Shown: positions 1 to 6,764, counted from the first letter of the stretch. The stretch: DNA of 6,972 nucleotides from an uncultured Eubacteriales bacterium (GCA_934675045.1 CAKUPI010000096.1:1-6972); one strand, 5' to 3'. The notes: generated by a model not told the origin, from the sequence alone. Program-made: numbers and translations.

Positions 1-2
1 CC

Positions 3-395
3 TACTACATCTATCAGTGCGACCTCTCCTACGGCCTTGAGCACTTCCGCACGCCGGTCGCCAAGGGCATTGAAATCATCGAGGGCCTGCGCGGCCACAC
101 CTCGGGCTACTGCGTGCCCACCTTTGTCGTCGACGCCCCGGGCGGCGGCGGAAAGACGCCCGTCATGCCCAACTACGTCATTTCGCAGAGCGCCCACCGC
201 GTGATTCTGCGCAACTTCGAAGGGGTTATCACCACCTATACCGAGCCGGAAAACTACCGCGAGACCTGCCAGTGCGAGGTCTGCCGCGGCGAGAAAAAAT
301 CGGAACTCATCGGTGTGGCCGGACTGGAGCAGGGAGCGCAGCTTGCGCTGGAGCCGGTCGGCCTGGCCCGCAACCAGCGGCACCGGGAGGAGTAA
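3..395 (+). CDS. kamA: L-lysine 2,3-aminomutase, C-terminal part (5' end outside window)
   Basis: This is the last 130 residues of a radical-SAM, PLP-dependent enzyme that interconverts L-lysine and L-beta-lysine, the first step of lysine fermentation. The open frame runs in from the window edge. The fragment carries the segment [19 protein letters not shown] and the glycine-rich PGGGGK motif, whose lysine (codon 153-155) corresponds to the PLP Schiff-base lysine of the clostridial enzyme (Lys337 there, from memory). A C-terminal CxCxxC (codons at 267, 273 and 282) matches the zinc-binding cysteines of the family. The radical-SAM CxxxCxxC cluster motif would lie upstream and is not visible. 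The stop is one base before the kamD start, so the two are one operon. The sequence resembles the Clostridium subterminale KamA strongly along its whole visible length. The related glutamate 2,3-aminomutase is a less likely alternative, given the kamDE neighbours. Confidence 0.95.
   Translation, partial: YYIYQCDLSYGLEHFRTPVAKGIEIIEGLRGHTSGYCVPTFVVDAPGGGGKTPVMPNYVISQSAHRVILRNFEGVITTYTEPENYRETCQCEVCRGEKKSELIGVAGLEQGAQLALEPVGLARNQRHREE
385..392 (+). promoter_or_regulatory. Ribosome binding site of kamD, inside the kamA 3' end
   Basis: GGGAGGAG lies within the last codons of kamA, with its GGAGG core 6 bases before the ATG at 397. It settles the kamD start at 397: the same frame is open further upstream, but only with weak starts that overlap kamA, and family alignment begins at MQSKLSLD. 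The position suggests coupling of kamD translation to kamA. Confidence 0.85.
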
Positions 396-396
396 G

Positions 397-1959
397 ATGC
401 AGAGCAAACTTTCGCTGGACCCGCGCCTCATTGAGCAGGCGCGGGCGTCGGCGCGTTTTGTCGCCGACGATGTGCAGAGCTACATCGATCTGCACACCAC
501 CGTCACCGTCGAGCGCGCCGTCTGCCGTCTGCTCGGCATCGACCTTGTCAACCGCGACGATGTGCCGCTGCCCAACGTCATTGTTGACCACCTGCTCGAA
601 AAGGACGGTCTGGGACAGGGCGCGGCCTTCTGGCTGGGCAACGCCATGGCGGAAACGGGGCTTGACGCGCAGAGCATCGCGCAGGAGGTGGCCGAGGGCC
701 GGCTCGACTTGACGGCGCTGCCGCTGCATGACGGGTCGGAGATTGAAGCGGCGCTGCGCGCGCCGGTCACCGACGCGATGGAGCGCATTGCGGCGCGCCG
801 CAAGCGGCGCGAGGACTTTATCGCCGCGCACGGCGGCGAAAAGGCAGGACCCTGGCTCTACCTCATTGTGGCGACCGGCAACATTTATGAAGATATCGTG
901 CAGGCCAAGGCGGCGGCCGCGCAGGGCGCCGACGTCATTGCCGTCATCCGCACCACCGGCCAGTCGCTTTTGGACTATGTCCCCTTCGGCGCGACGACCG
1001 AGGGCTTTGGCGGCACCTACGCCACGCAGGAAAACTTCCGTCTGATGCGCGCGGCGCTCGACGAGGTCGGCGAGAAGGAAGGGCGCTACATCCGCCTGTG
1101 CAACTACTGCTCCGGCCTGTGCATGCCCGAGATCGCCGCCATGGGCGCGCTCGAGGGGCTGGACGTTATGCTCAACGACGCGCTGTACGGCATCCTCTTC
1201 CGCGACATCAACATGCAGCGCACCATCGTGGACCAGTACTTCTCCCGCGTCATCAACGGCTACGCCGGCGTCGTCATCAACACCGGCGAGGACAACTACC
1301 TGACGACGGCCGACGCCGTCGAAGAGGCGCACACCGTTTTGGCCAGCCAGTTCTTAAACGAGCAGTTTGCCCTTCAGGCCGGGCTGCCCGAGGAGCAGAT
1401 GGGGCTGGGACACGCCTTTGAAATTTCCCCCGACGTGGAAAACGGCTTCCTCTTTGAGCTGGCGCAGGCGCAGATGGCCCGCGAGATCTTCCCGCGCGCG
1501 CCGCTCAAGTACATGCCGCCCACCAAGTTTATGACGGGCAACATTTTCCGCGGCCACGTGCAGGACGCCCTCTTTAACATCACCACCATTCTGACCGGGC
1601 AGAAGATTCACCTGCTCGGCATGATGACCGAGGCCATTCACACCCCGTTTATGTCGGACCGCGCGCTGTCCATCGAAAACGCGCAGTACATTTTCCGCAC
1701 GATGGCCGACCTGGGCAGCGAGCTTGAGTTCAAAAAGGGCGGCATTGTGCAGTCGCGCGCCGGCGAGGTTTTGGAAAAAGCCGCCTCGCTGCTGCGCGAA
1801 ATCGAGGGCCTCGGGCTGTTCCAGACGCTGGAAAAGGGCATTTTTGCCGACATCAAGCGTCCGCAGGACGGCGGAAAGGGCCTAGCCGGCGTCGTTCCCA
1901 AGCTGCCGGGGTATATGAATCCCTTTATTCCGCTGATGAAAGGGGGACGGCAGGCATGA
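397..1959 (+). CDS. kamD: Lysine 5,6-aminomutase, alpha subunit
   Basis: This is the large (520-residue) catalytic subunit of the adenosylcobalamin- and PLP-dependent enzyme that moves the 6-amino group of L-beta-lysine (or D-lysine) to carbon 5, giving 3,5-diaminohexanoate (or 2,5-diaminohexanoate). The protein forms a cytoplasmic TIM-barrel subunit that pairs with KamE. Length and the N-terminus MQSKLSLDPR match the family. Residues recalled from the clostridial crystal structure are all present with a constant +1 offset: Arg185, Ser190, Ser239 and Tyr264 around PLP, and Asp299, Asn300 and Lys371 for substrate. Examples of context are VIRTTGQSLLDYVPFG (183-198) and DALYGILFRD (261-270). It starts 1 base after kamA and its stop overlaps the kamE start by 4 bases. 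Nothing suggests truncation or a defect. Genes for a reactivating factor or MutS-like protein sometimes found near these subunits are not between kamA and kamD here. Confidence 0.97.
   Translation: MQSKLSLDPRLIEQARASARFVADDVQSYIDLHTTVTVERAVCRLLGIDLVNRDDVPLPNVIVDHLLEKDGLGQGAAFWLGNAMAETGLDAQSIAQEVAEGRLDLTALPLHDGSEIEAALRAPVTDAMERIAARRKRREDFIAAHGGEKAGPWLYLIVATGNIYEDIVQAKAAAAQGADVIAVIRTTGQSLLDYVPFGATTEGFGGTYATQENFRLMRAALDEVGEKEGRYIRLCNYCSGLCMPEIAAMGALEGLDVMLNDALYGILFRDINMQRTIVDQYFSRVINGYAGVVINTGEDNYLTTADAVEEAHTVLASQFLNEQFALQAGLPEEQMGLGHAFEISPDVENGFLFELAQAQMAREIFPRAPLKYMPPTKFMTGNIFRGHVQDALFNITTILTGQKIHLLGMMTEAIHTPFMSDRALSIENAQYIFRTMADLGSELEFKKGGIVQSRAGEVLEKAASLLREIEGLGLFQTLEKGIFADIKRPQDGGKGLAGVVPKLPGYMNPFIPLMKGGRQA
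1939..1947 (+). promoter_or_regulatory. Ribosome binding site of kamE, inside kamD
   Basis: AAAGGGGGA lies 8 bases before the kamE ATG, within the last codons of kamD. Together with the ATGA stop/start overlap this suggests translational coupling, which would help make the two subunits in equal amounts. Confidence 0.7.
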
Positions 1960-2750
1960 GCTCGGGACTGTACAACGTCAGCAAAAACGATTTTGACAAA
2001 ACACTCGATCTCAGCGCGGTGCGCGCGTACGGAGACACCATGAACGACGGAAAGGTGCAGCTTTCCTTCACCCTGCCCGTCAAAAACGATGAAAAGGGCG
2101 CCGAAGCGGCCCGCCTGATGGCCAAAAAAATGGGAATCGCCGATCCGTCGGTGGCTCACCGGCAGGCGCTGGACGCCCAGTTTACCTTTTACGTCGTATA
2201 CGGCTCGTGCCAGCATTCGGTGGACTACACCGCCATTCAGGTGCAGGAAGTCGAGACGGAAACGATGGAAATGGAGGAGGTCAACGAGTACATCCGCAGC
2301 CATATCGGCCGCAAGGTCGTCGTGCTGGGCGCGTCGACGGGCACCGACGCCCACACCGTCGGCATCGACGCCATCATGAACCGCAAGGGCTTTGCCGGCC
2401 ACTACGGTCTGGAGCGCTACGAGATGATCGAGGCGTACAACATGGGCAGCCAGGTCACCAACGAGGAGTTCATCAGCAAGGCGCGCGAGCTGAACGCCGA
2501 CGTGCTGCTGGTGTCGCAGACGGTGACGCAGAAGGACGTGCACATTCACAACCTGACCGAGCTGGTCGAGCTGCTGGAGGCCGAGGGCCTGCGCAGCCGC
2601 GTCATTTTGTGCTGCGGCGGCGCGCGCATCTCGCACGAGCTGGCCAAGGAGCTCGGGTATGACGCCGGCTTCGGCGCCGGAAAGTACGCCGACGACGTCG
2701 CCACCTTCGCCGTCACCGAAATGGTGGCCCGCGGTCTTGGAAAAGAATAA
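1956..2750 (+). CDS. kamE: Lysine 5,6-aminomutase, beta subunit (cobalamin-binding)
   Basis: The 264-residue small subunit carries the cobalamin-binding Rossmann-like domain and supplies the lysine that holds PLP. The base-off B12 motif D131-A-H133-T-V-G136 is present, with His133 as the expected lower cobalt ligand. Lys144 in MNRKGFAGHYG falls exactly at the position known for the PLP Schiff-base lysine, which lets PLP swing away with the domain in the open state. The later B12 elements are LLVSQTVTQKD (Ser187) and the Gly-Gly pair 221-222. The N-terminal region (1-100), including the MSSGLY start and YGDTMNDGKVQLSFTLP, is the dimerisation domain. It overlaps kamD by 4 bases (ATGA) and is the last gene of its operon, since an intrinsic terminator begins 13 bases after its stop. 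The protein appears intact. Ornithine 4,5-aminomutase is related but is built from much differently sized subunits. Confidence 0.97.
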   Translation: MSSGLYNVSKNDFDKTLDLSAVRAYGDTMNDGKVQLSFTLPVKNDEKGAEAARLMAKKMGIADPSVAHRQALDAQFTFYVVYGSCQHSVDYTAIQVQEVETETMEMEEVNEYIRSHIGRKVVVLGASTGTDAHTVGIDAIMNRKGFAGHYGLERYEMIEAYNMGSQVTNEEFISKARELNADVLLVSQTVTQKDVHIHNLTELVELLEAEGLRSRVILCCGGARISHELAKELGYDAGFGAGKYADDVATFAVTEMVARGLGKE

Positions 2751-2763
2751 GAAAGCCTGAAAA

Positions 2764-2797
2764 GGGCGGCTGTTCCGCGGGGACGGCCGCTCTTTTT
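2764..2797 (+). terminator. Intrinsic terminator after kamE
   Basis: A GC-rich stem pairs GGGCGGCTGT (2764-2773) with ACGGCCGCTC (2783-2792), with two G-T wobbles and a 9-base loop, followed by TTTTT (2793-2797). The three A bases before the stem can pair with the T tract. It lies just after the kamE stop and closes the kam operon. Confidence 0.88.
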
Positions 2798-2810
2798 GCC
2801 GCAGAAAAAA

Positions 2811-2841
2811 TCCACAAAACCGGGCGGAAGTATGGTATACT
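2811..2841 (+). promoter_or_regulatory. Likely sigma-A type promoter of the M20-CapA-M20 operon
   Basis: A good -10 element TATACT (2836-2841) is preceded by TG at 2833-2834, giving an extended -10 (TGGTATACT). The -35 is weak: the nearest candidate is TCCACA (2811-2816) with a long 19-base spacer, which an extended -10 can tolerate. Transcription would start near 2848, about 45 bases before the ATG at 2894. It sits right after the terminator, in the only clearly less GC-rich stretch between the genes. It is predicted by eye only. Confidence 0.7.
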
Positions 2842-2874
2842 GAAAGCAAAGCGCGGCCCGGAAGCAAGGGCGGC

Positions 2875-2885
2875 GGAGGAAAGGA
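2875..2885 (+). promoter_or_regulatory. Ribosome binding site of the first M20 gene
   Basis: GGAGGA (2875-2880) is a strong anti-16S match but sits 13 bases before the ATG. The adjacent AAGGA (2881-2885) has a more usual 8-base spacing. No in-frame start lies between this site and 2894, so the ATG at 2894 remains the best start. Confidence 0.65.
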
Positions 2886-2893
2886 AGCGGAGC

Positions 2894-4087
2894 ATGCAAG
2901 AGAGAAAAAGCAAAATCACGCGGTATATCGACAGCGTCGCGGCAGAAATCGGCGATTTGGCCAGAGAAATCCACGCAAACCCCGAGCTGGGCTTTGAAGA
3001 GTTCAAGGCCGTCGGCTTTATCGGCGCCGTGCTGGAAAAGCACGGCTTTGCGGTGCAGAAGGGATACGGCGGCCTGCCGACGGCCTTCCGCGCCGACGCA
3101 AAGGGGAAAGAGGGCGGCCCGACCGTGGCCTTTCTGGCCGAATACGACGCCCTCAACGGCTGCGGTCACGGCTGCGGCCACAACCTGATCGCCGCCTGCT
3201 CGACCGGCGCATTTCTCGGGCTGGCCGCCGTTATCGATGAGCTTCAGGGCAACGTGTGCCTCATCGGCACGCCGGCCGAAGAGGGCGGCTCCGGCAAGGT
3301 CAAGCTGCTCCGGGCGGGGGCCTTTGACGACGTCGACTTCGCGCTGATGATGCACCCCTCGTCGGGCGGGGCCAACCTTGTGGGGCGGGGCGGACGCGCG
3401 GCGTGCGGCATCGACGTCGAGTTTCACGGGCAGGGGGCACATTCCTCGGTGCCGCAGTGCGGCGTCAACGCCCTGAGCGCCGTCCTCAGCCTTTTTCAGC
3501 AAATCGACATGATGCGGCCCACCTTTGAGCCGCAGGACAACATCAACGGCGTCATTCTGCACGGCGGCACGGCCTCCAACATCATTCCGGCCTACGCCAA
3601 ATGCTCCTTCTGTGTGCGCGCGGAAACCATGAAGCGCGTCGAGGAGCTGAACGGGCTGATCGCCCGGTGCGTCAAAAACGCCGAGGCGCTGACGGGGGCG
3701 CGGGCCGAGGTGACCGTCGAGGACATTGCGGCCGAGCGCTATCCCAACCGGCCGATGAACCAGGCCTTTAAGGACAATATGGAATCGCAGGGGGTCGCCA
3801 TGCACTGGCCCGACCCGAGCAAGCAGTACGGCTCGTCGGACATCGGCAACGTGTCCATCAAAATCCCCGCCATCCACGACTATCTGACCATCACCGGCGA
3901 TGAGACGGTGGCGGCCCACACGGCGGCGTACGCCGACCGCGCCGCGACGCCCGAGGCCATCGAGGTCTGCCTCAAGGGGGCCAAGGGACTTGCCATGACC
4001 GGCTGCGACATTCTCGAAAGCCGGGCCTTTCAGCAGGAGATCAGGGAGTACCACCGGCAGCAGGTGCCGGAGTTTTACCGCGGGTAG
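2894..4087 (+). CDS. M20-family metallo-amidohydrolase, AbgB/ACY1L2-like
   Basis: A 397-residue soluble zinc (or manganese) amidohydrolase of peptidase family M20, the group containing p-aminobenzoyl-glutamate hydrolase subunit B and ACY1L2-type enzymes. Visible motifs are the N-terminal HANPELGFEEF (27-37), LAEYDALNGCGHGCGHN (81-97) with likely metal ligands Cys94 and His96, the catalytic/metal pair Glu129-Glu130 in PAEEGGSGK, His154 in MMHPSS, the GAHSS segment (181-185) of the dimerisation domain, and His342 as a possible last ligand. Family enzymes hydrolyse amide bonds of N-acyl, aminobenzoyl-glutamyl or dipeptide-like molecules; the substrate here is unknown. It is roughly 80 residues shorter than E. 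coli AbgB (about 480), so it is not a straightforward orthologue. No signal peptide is visible, so it is probably cytoplasmic. It is first in an operon with a CapA-like gene and an AbgA-like gene, behind its own promoter. The symbol is left blank because the assignment is at family level only. Confidence 0.9.
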   Translation: MQERKSKITRYIDSVAAEIGDLAREIHANPELGFEEFKAVGFIGAVLEKHGFAVQKGYGGLPTAFRADAKGKEGGPTVAFLAEYDALNGCGHGCGHNLIAACSTGAFLGLAAVIDELQGNVCLIGTPAEEGGSGKVKLLRAGAFDDVDFALMMHPSSGGANLVGRGGRAACGIDVEFHGQGAHSSVPQCGVNALSAVLSLFQQIDMMRPTFEPQDNINGVILHGGTASNIIPAYAKCSFCVRAETMKRVEELNGLIARCVKNAEALTGARAEVTVEDIAAERYPNRPMNQAFKDNMESQGVAMHWPDPSKQYGSSDIGNVSIKIPAIHDYLTITGDETVAAHTAAYADRAATPEAIEVCLKGAKGLAMTGCDILESRAFQQEIREYHRQQVPEFYRG

Positions 4088-4096
4088 ACAGCGAAC

Positions 4097-4115
4097 ACGG
4101 CGCGGGGCGCGCCGT
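4097..4115 (+). other. Perfect intercistronic hairpin, probably not a terminator
   Basis: ACGGCGCG (4097-4104) and CGCGCCGT (4108-4115) form a perfect 8-base-pair GC-rich stem around a GGG loop. It lies between the stop at 4087 and the ribosome binding site of the next gene. No T run follows (the next bases are TGAGAAAAGG), so intrinsic termination is unlikely. It could stabilise or process the mRNA or modulate translation of the CapA-like gene, since the stem ends 5 bases before the Shine-Dalgarno sequence. Confidence 0.6.
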
Positions 4116-4120
4116 TGAGA

Positions 4121-4128
4121 AAAGGAGG
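4121..4128 (+). promoter_or_regulatory. Ribosome binding site that fixes the CapA-like start
   Basis: AAAGGAGG is a near-perfect Shine-Dalgarno sequence 7 bases before the ATG at 4136. An in-frame TTG at 4115 would put this site inside the coding region, so the ATG is preferred. Confidence 0.9.
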
Positions 4129-4135
4129 AAGAACC

Positions 4136-5437
4136 ATGAAAAAAACGACCTTTGTCGCGGCCGGGGACGCCTTTATCACCCGGCGCTTCCCCGAGGGCGG
4201 CTACGAGGGCTTTGAAGGGGTGCGGGACTGCGTCACAGAGCACGACGTGCGCTTTGTCAATCTGGAGATGACCTTTCACAACAAGGAGGGCGTGCCAGCC
4301 GCCGTCAGCGGCGGAACCTGGGCCATGGCCGATCCGCGCACGCTGAACGATATCCGCTCGTACGGCTTCAACCTCTTCAACACGGCCAACAACCACTCCT
4401 GCGATTACAGCCACGGCGGGGTGCTGGCCACCATCCGCAACCTGCGCGAGCGCGACATGCCCTTTGCGGGAACGGGGGCGACGCTGGGCGAGGCGTCCAA
4501 GCCCTGCTACATCGAGGCAAAGGGGGCGCGCGTGGCGCTCATCGGCGTCTGTTCGAGCTTTGACCGATCGGCCATGGCCGGCGCGCAGTCGGCCGACCTG
4601 CCCGGCCGTCCGGGCCTGAACCCGCTGCGCTACCGCAAGATTTACCACCTTGACCCCCCGCGCTTCGCCATGGCCGAAGAGCTGGCCGCCGTGACCAAAA
4701 TCAACGCCGGACAGGAGCGCTCGGTGCGCCTCGGCTATGCCAATCCGCCCCGCGAGGGGACGCTGTCGCTGGGCGGCGCATCCTTTGTGCGCGACGAGCG
4801 CTGCTGGGTGGAAAGCCTTCCCGACGAGCAGGACATGGCGCGCATCGAGGCGGAAATCCGAGAAGCCCGCCGTCAGGCCGACGTCGTGCTGGTCAGCCTG
4901 CACGCCCACGAGTGCGACGCCGAGGACACGACGGTGCCGGCGCAGTTTATCGAAAGCTTTGCCCACCGCTGCGTCGACGCCGGCGCGCAGGCCGTCATCG
5001 GGCACGGGCCGCACGAGCTGCGCGGCATCGAGTGCTACCGGGGCGGGCTGATTCTGTACAGCCTCGGCAACTTTATTTTTGAGACCGAAACGGTCGAATA
5101 TCAGCCGTGGGACGCTTACGCCAACCGGGGCATGCCGCTGGACACCAAGGTGGGCGCCTACATGGACAACCGCAGCAAAAACGGCACGGCCGGCTACGGC
5201 ACGCAGCCCGAAATCTGGTTTTCCGTCCTCGCCGGCTGGACGATGGAGGAGGGCGCCGTCACCGAGGTGCGACTGTATCCCGTCTCGCTCGGCATGGACA
5301 AGGCCCGCTCGCAAAAGGGCGTGCCGGTCTTGACGGGGGATGAGGAGGTTCTGCGTTATCTGGCCCGGCTGTCGGCGCCCTACGGCACGGAGATTGCCGT
5401 GGAAAACGGCGTCGGCGTGATCCGGCCGGGCAAATAA
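4136..5437 (+). CDS. CapA-family protein (poly-gamma-glutamate capsule protein-like metallophosphoesterase fold)
   Basis: A 433-residue protein of the CapA/PgsA family, whose members have a calcineurin-like metallophosphoesterase fold. The signature elements occur in order: GD (10-11), NLE (42-44), NTANNHSCDY (82-91, containing the NNH motif), HAHE (256-259), GHGPHELRG (289-297) and YSLGNFIF (308-315). These give the Asp, Asn, Glu and His residues expected to bind two metals. Classical CapA/PgsA proteins are anchored at the membrane and serve poly-gamma-glutamate synthesis or export, but here the protein begins MKKTTFVAAGD, directly in the first strand of the fold. There is no signal peptide or membrane segment, and no capB or capC gene lies nearby. 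A capsule role is therefore doubtful; a cytoplasmic hydrolase acting with the two flanking amidohydrolases is more in keeping with context, by inference. A section of about 65 residues (157-222) between the conserved blocks may be a lid or subfamily insert. The true reaction is unknown. Confidence 0.88.
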   Translation: MKKTTFVAAGDAFITRRFPEGGYEGFEGVRDCVTEHDVRFVNLEMTFHNKEGVPAAVSGGTWAMADPRTLNDIRSYGFNLFNTANNHSCDYSHGGVLATIRNLRERDMPFAGTGATLGEASKPCYIEAKGARVALIGVCSSFDRSAMAGAQSADLPGRPGLNPLRYRKIYHLDPPRFAMAEELAAVTKINAGQERSVRLGYANPPREGTLSLGGASFVRDERCWVESLPDEQDMARIEAEIREARRQADVVLVSLHAHECDAEDTTVPAQFIESFAHRCVDAGAQAVIGHGPHELRGIECYRGGLILYSLGNFIFETETVEYQPWDAYANRGMPLDTKVGAYMDNRSKNGTAGYGTQPEIWFSVLAGWTMEEGAVTEVRLYPVSLGMDKARSQKGVPVLTGDEEVLRYLARLSAPYGTEIAVENGVGVIRPGK

Positions 5438-5444
5438 GGGAGGA
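5438..5444 (+). promoter_or_regulatory. Ribosome binding site of the AbgA-like gene
   Basis: GGGAGGA begins right after the preceding TAA stop and lies 6 bases before the ATG at 5451. The 13-base gap between the genes holds only this site, consistent with one operon. Confidence 0.85.
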
Positions 5445-5450
5445 AGCAGC

Positions 5451-6764
5451 ATGGAAATTTACCGGCAAATAGCGGCGCTGGCCGACGGAATGCAAGAGGA
5501 GCTTTCGGCCTTCCGCCGTGATTTTCACAAGTACGCCGAGCCCGGCTGGCTGGAAATGCGCACGTCGTCGATCATCGCCCGGCGGCTGACCGAGCTTGGG
5601 TATGAGGTGCTGACGGGCGACGAGGTGTGCGCGCGCGAGGCGCGCATGGGCGTGCCCGCGGACGAGGTGCTGGAGCGGCAGTACGCCCGCGCCGCCGAGC
5701 AGGGGGCCGACCCGGAGTTTGTGCAGCGCACGCGGGGCGGCATGACCGGCGTCATCGGCCTTTTGCACTGCGGCGAGGGCCCGACGGTCGCCATGCGCTT
5801 TGACATCGACGCCCTCGGCGTGTTTGAAGAGAGCGACACCGGGCACCTGCCCGCGCGGGAGGGCTTTGCGTCGGTCAACGAAGGCGCCATGCACGCCTGC
5901 GGCCATGACGGCCACGCCGCCATCGGCCTGGGCGTCGCCCGCGTGCTCATGGAGCTGCGCGGCAGCCTGCGCGGCACGGTCAAGCTCATTTTCCAGCCGG
6001 CCGAAGAAGGGGTCCGCGGCGCCCGGGCCATCGTCGAAAAGGGACATCTTGACGACGTGCAGTACCTGCTGGGCTCGCACATTTCGGCCAAGAAGCCGCA
6101 GGAGCGGGCCGTGGTCATTCCCGGCAGCTACGGGTCGCTGGCGACCAGCAAATACGACGTCGTGTTTCATGGGAAATCGGCCCACGCGGGCGGTTCGCCG
6201 CACCTGGGCAAAAACGTCATGCTGGCGATGGCGACGGCCGTTTTGAACCTGTACGCCATCCCCCGCCACGGCGAGGGGGAAACCCGCGTCAACGTAGGAA
6301 GGGTGACGGCGGGCAGCGGGCGCAACGTCATTGCCGATGAGGCCGCGATGGAAATTGAGGTGCGCGGCGAGACGACGGAGATCAACCGGTTTATGACCGA
6401 GTATGCCACCGCCGTTTTGCAAAACGCCGCCGCAATGCACGGCTGCACCTGCGAGCTGCGCCTGATGGGGGCGGCCGATTCGCTCAGCAGCGATAGGGCG
6501 CTTGCCGAGCGCGTGGCGCGCGTGTGCCGCGAAAACCTGCAGCTGCCGGTGTCGGATACCCTGTGCAGCAAAAACGGCGGCAGCGAGGATTTTTCCTACA
6601 TGATGAACCGCGTGCAGGCGCGGGGCGGGCAGGCCACCTTCATGCGCGTGCTGACGAGCGAGGCCGGTCCGGCCCACAGCCGGCGCTTTGACTTCGGCGA
6701 GCAGGTGCTGCCGAACGCCGTCAAAATCTTCTGCGGCACCGTGTACGATATTTTAAAGGCATAA
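5451..6764 (+). CDS. M20D metallo-amidohydrolase, AbgA-like (p-aminobenzoyl-glutamate hydrolase subunit A family)
   Basis: A 437-residue amidohydrolase of the M20D group, closely resembling E. coli AbgA in length (about 436) and along its whole sequence. Examples are FRRDFHKYAEPGW (21-33), MHACGHDGHAAIGLG (147-161), LIFQPAEEGVRGARA (179-193), VNVGRVTAGSGRNV (280-293) and FDFGEQVL (413-420). Likely metal ligands by family comparison are Cys150, His152, Glu186, His210 and His409, with Glu185 as general base; all are present, so the enzyme should be active. GKSAHAG (241-247) belongs to the dimerisation/lid domain. E. coli AbgA works with AbgB to cleave p-aminobenzoyl-glutamate, a folate breakdown product. 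Here the AbgB-like gene is two genes upstream, with a CapA-like gene between, and no AbgT-type transporter is in the window. The substrate could equally be another N-acyl amino acid. It is probably cytoplasmic and is the last gene of the operon. Confidence 0.93.
   Translation: MEIYRQIAALADGMQEELSAFRRDFHKYAEPGWLEMRTSSIIARRLTELGYEVLTGDEVCAREARMGVPADEVLERQYARAAEQGADPEFVQRTRGGMTGVIGLLHCGEGPTVAMRFDIDALGVFEESDTGHLPAREGFASVNEGAMHACGHDGHAAIGLGVARVLMELRGSLRGTVKLIFQPAEEGVRGARAIVEKGHLDDVQYLLGSHISAKKPQERAVVIPGSYGSLATSKYDVVFHGKSAHAGGSPHLGKNVMLAMATAVLNLYAIPRHGEGETRVNVGRVTAGSGRNVIADEAAMEIEVRGETTEINRFMTEYATAVLQNAAAMHGCTCELRLMGAADSLSSDRALAERVARVCRENLQLPVSDTLCSKNGGSEDFSYMMNRVQARGGQATFMRVLTSEAGPAHSRRFDFGEQVLPNAVKIFCGTVYDILKA

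Noticed and set aside
313..396. A 28-residue N-terminal extension of kamD from an upstream start
   Set aside because: The extension overlaps kamA in another frame and does not match the family N-terminus, and a strong ribosome binding site directly precedes the ATG at 397.
2751..2893. A riboswitch (lysine or cobalamin) between kamE and the M20 gene
   Set aside because: After the terminator only about 95 bases remain before the ATG, with a promoter within them, leaving a leader of about 45 bases, too short for either riboswitch class. No B12-box-like or L-box-like core was seen.
4097..4115. The intercistronic hairpin as an intrinsic terminator
   Set aside because: The stem is followed by TGAGAAAAGG and not by a T run, and the next gene starts 20 bases later with a strong ribosome binding site.
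4115..4135. TTG start for the CapA-like gene, adding 7 residues
   Set aside because: The added residues would be encoded by the Shine-Dalgarno region itself; the ATG at 4136 has ideal spacing.
2546..5452. A very long (968-codon) open frame on the minus strand opposite kamE, the first M20 gene and the CapA-like gene
   Set aside because: It crosses three well-supported genes and the terminator/promoter region, has a composition rich in Arg, Ala, Gly, His and Val typical of a frame antisense to GC-rich coding DNA, and shows no recognisable family motif. Long stop-free antisense frames are expected at this GC content.
5259..6677. A 472-codon minus-strand frame opposite the AbgA-like gene
   Set aside because: It is antisense to a gene with complete catalytic motifs and has the same low-complexity shadow composition, with no family signature.
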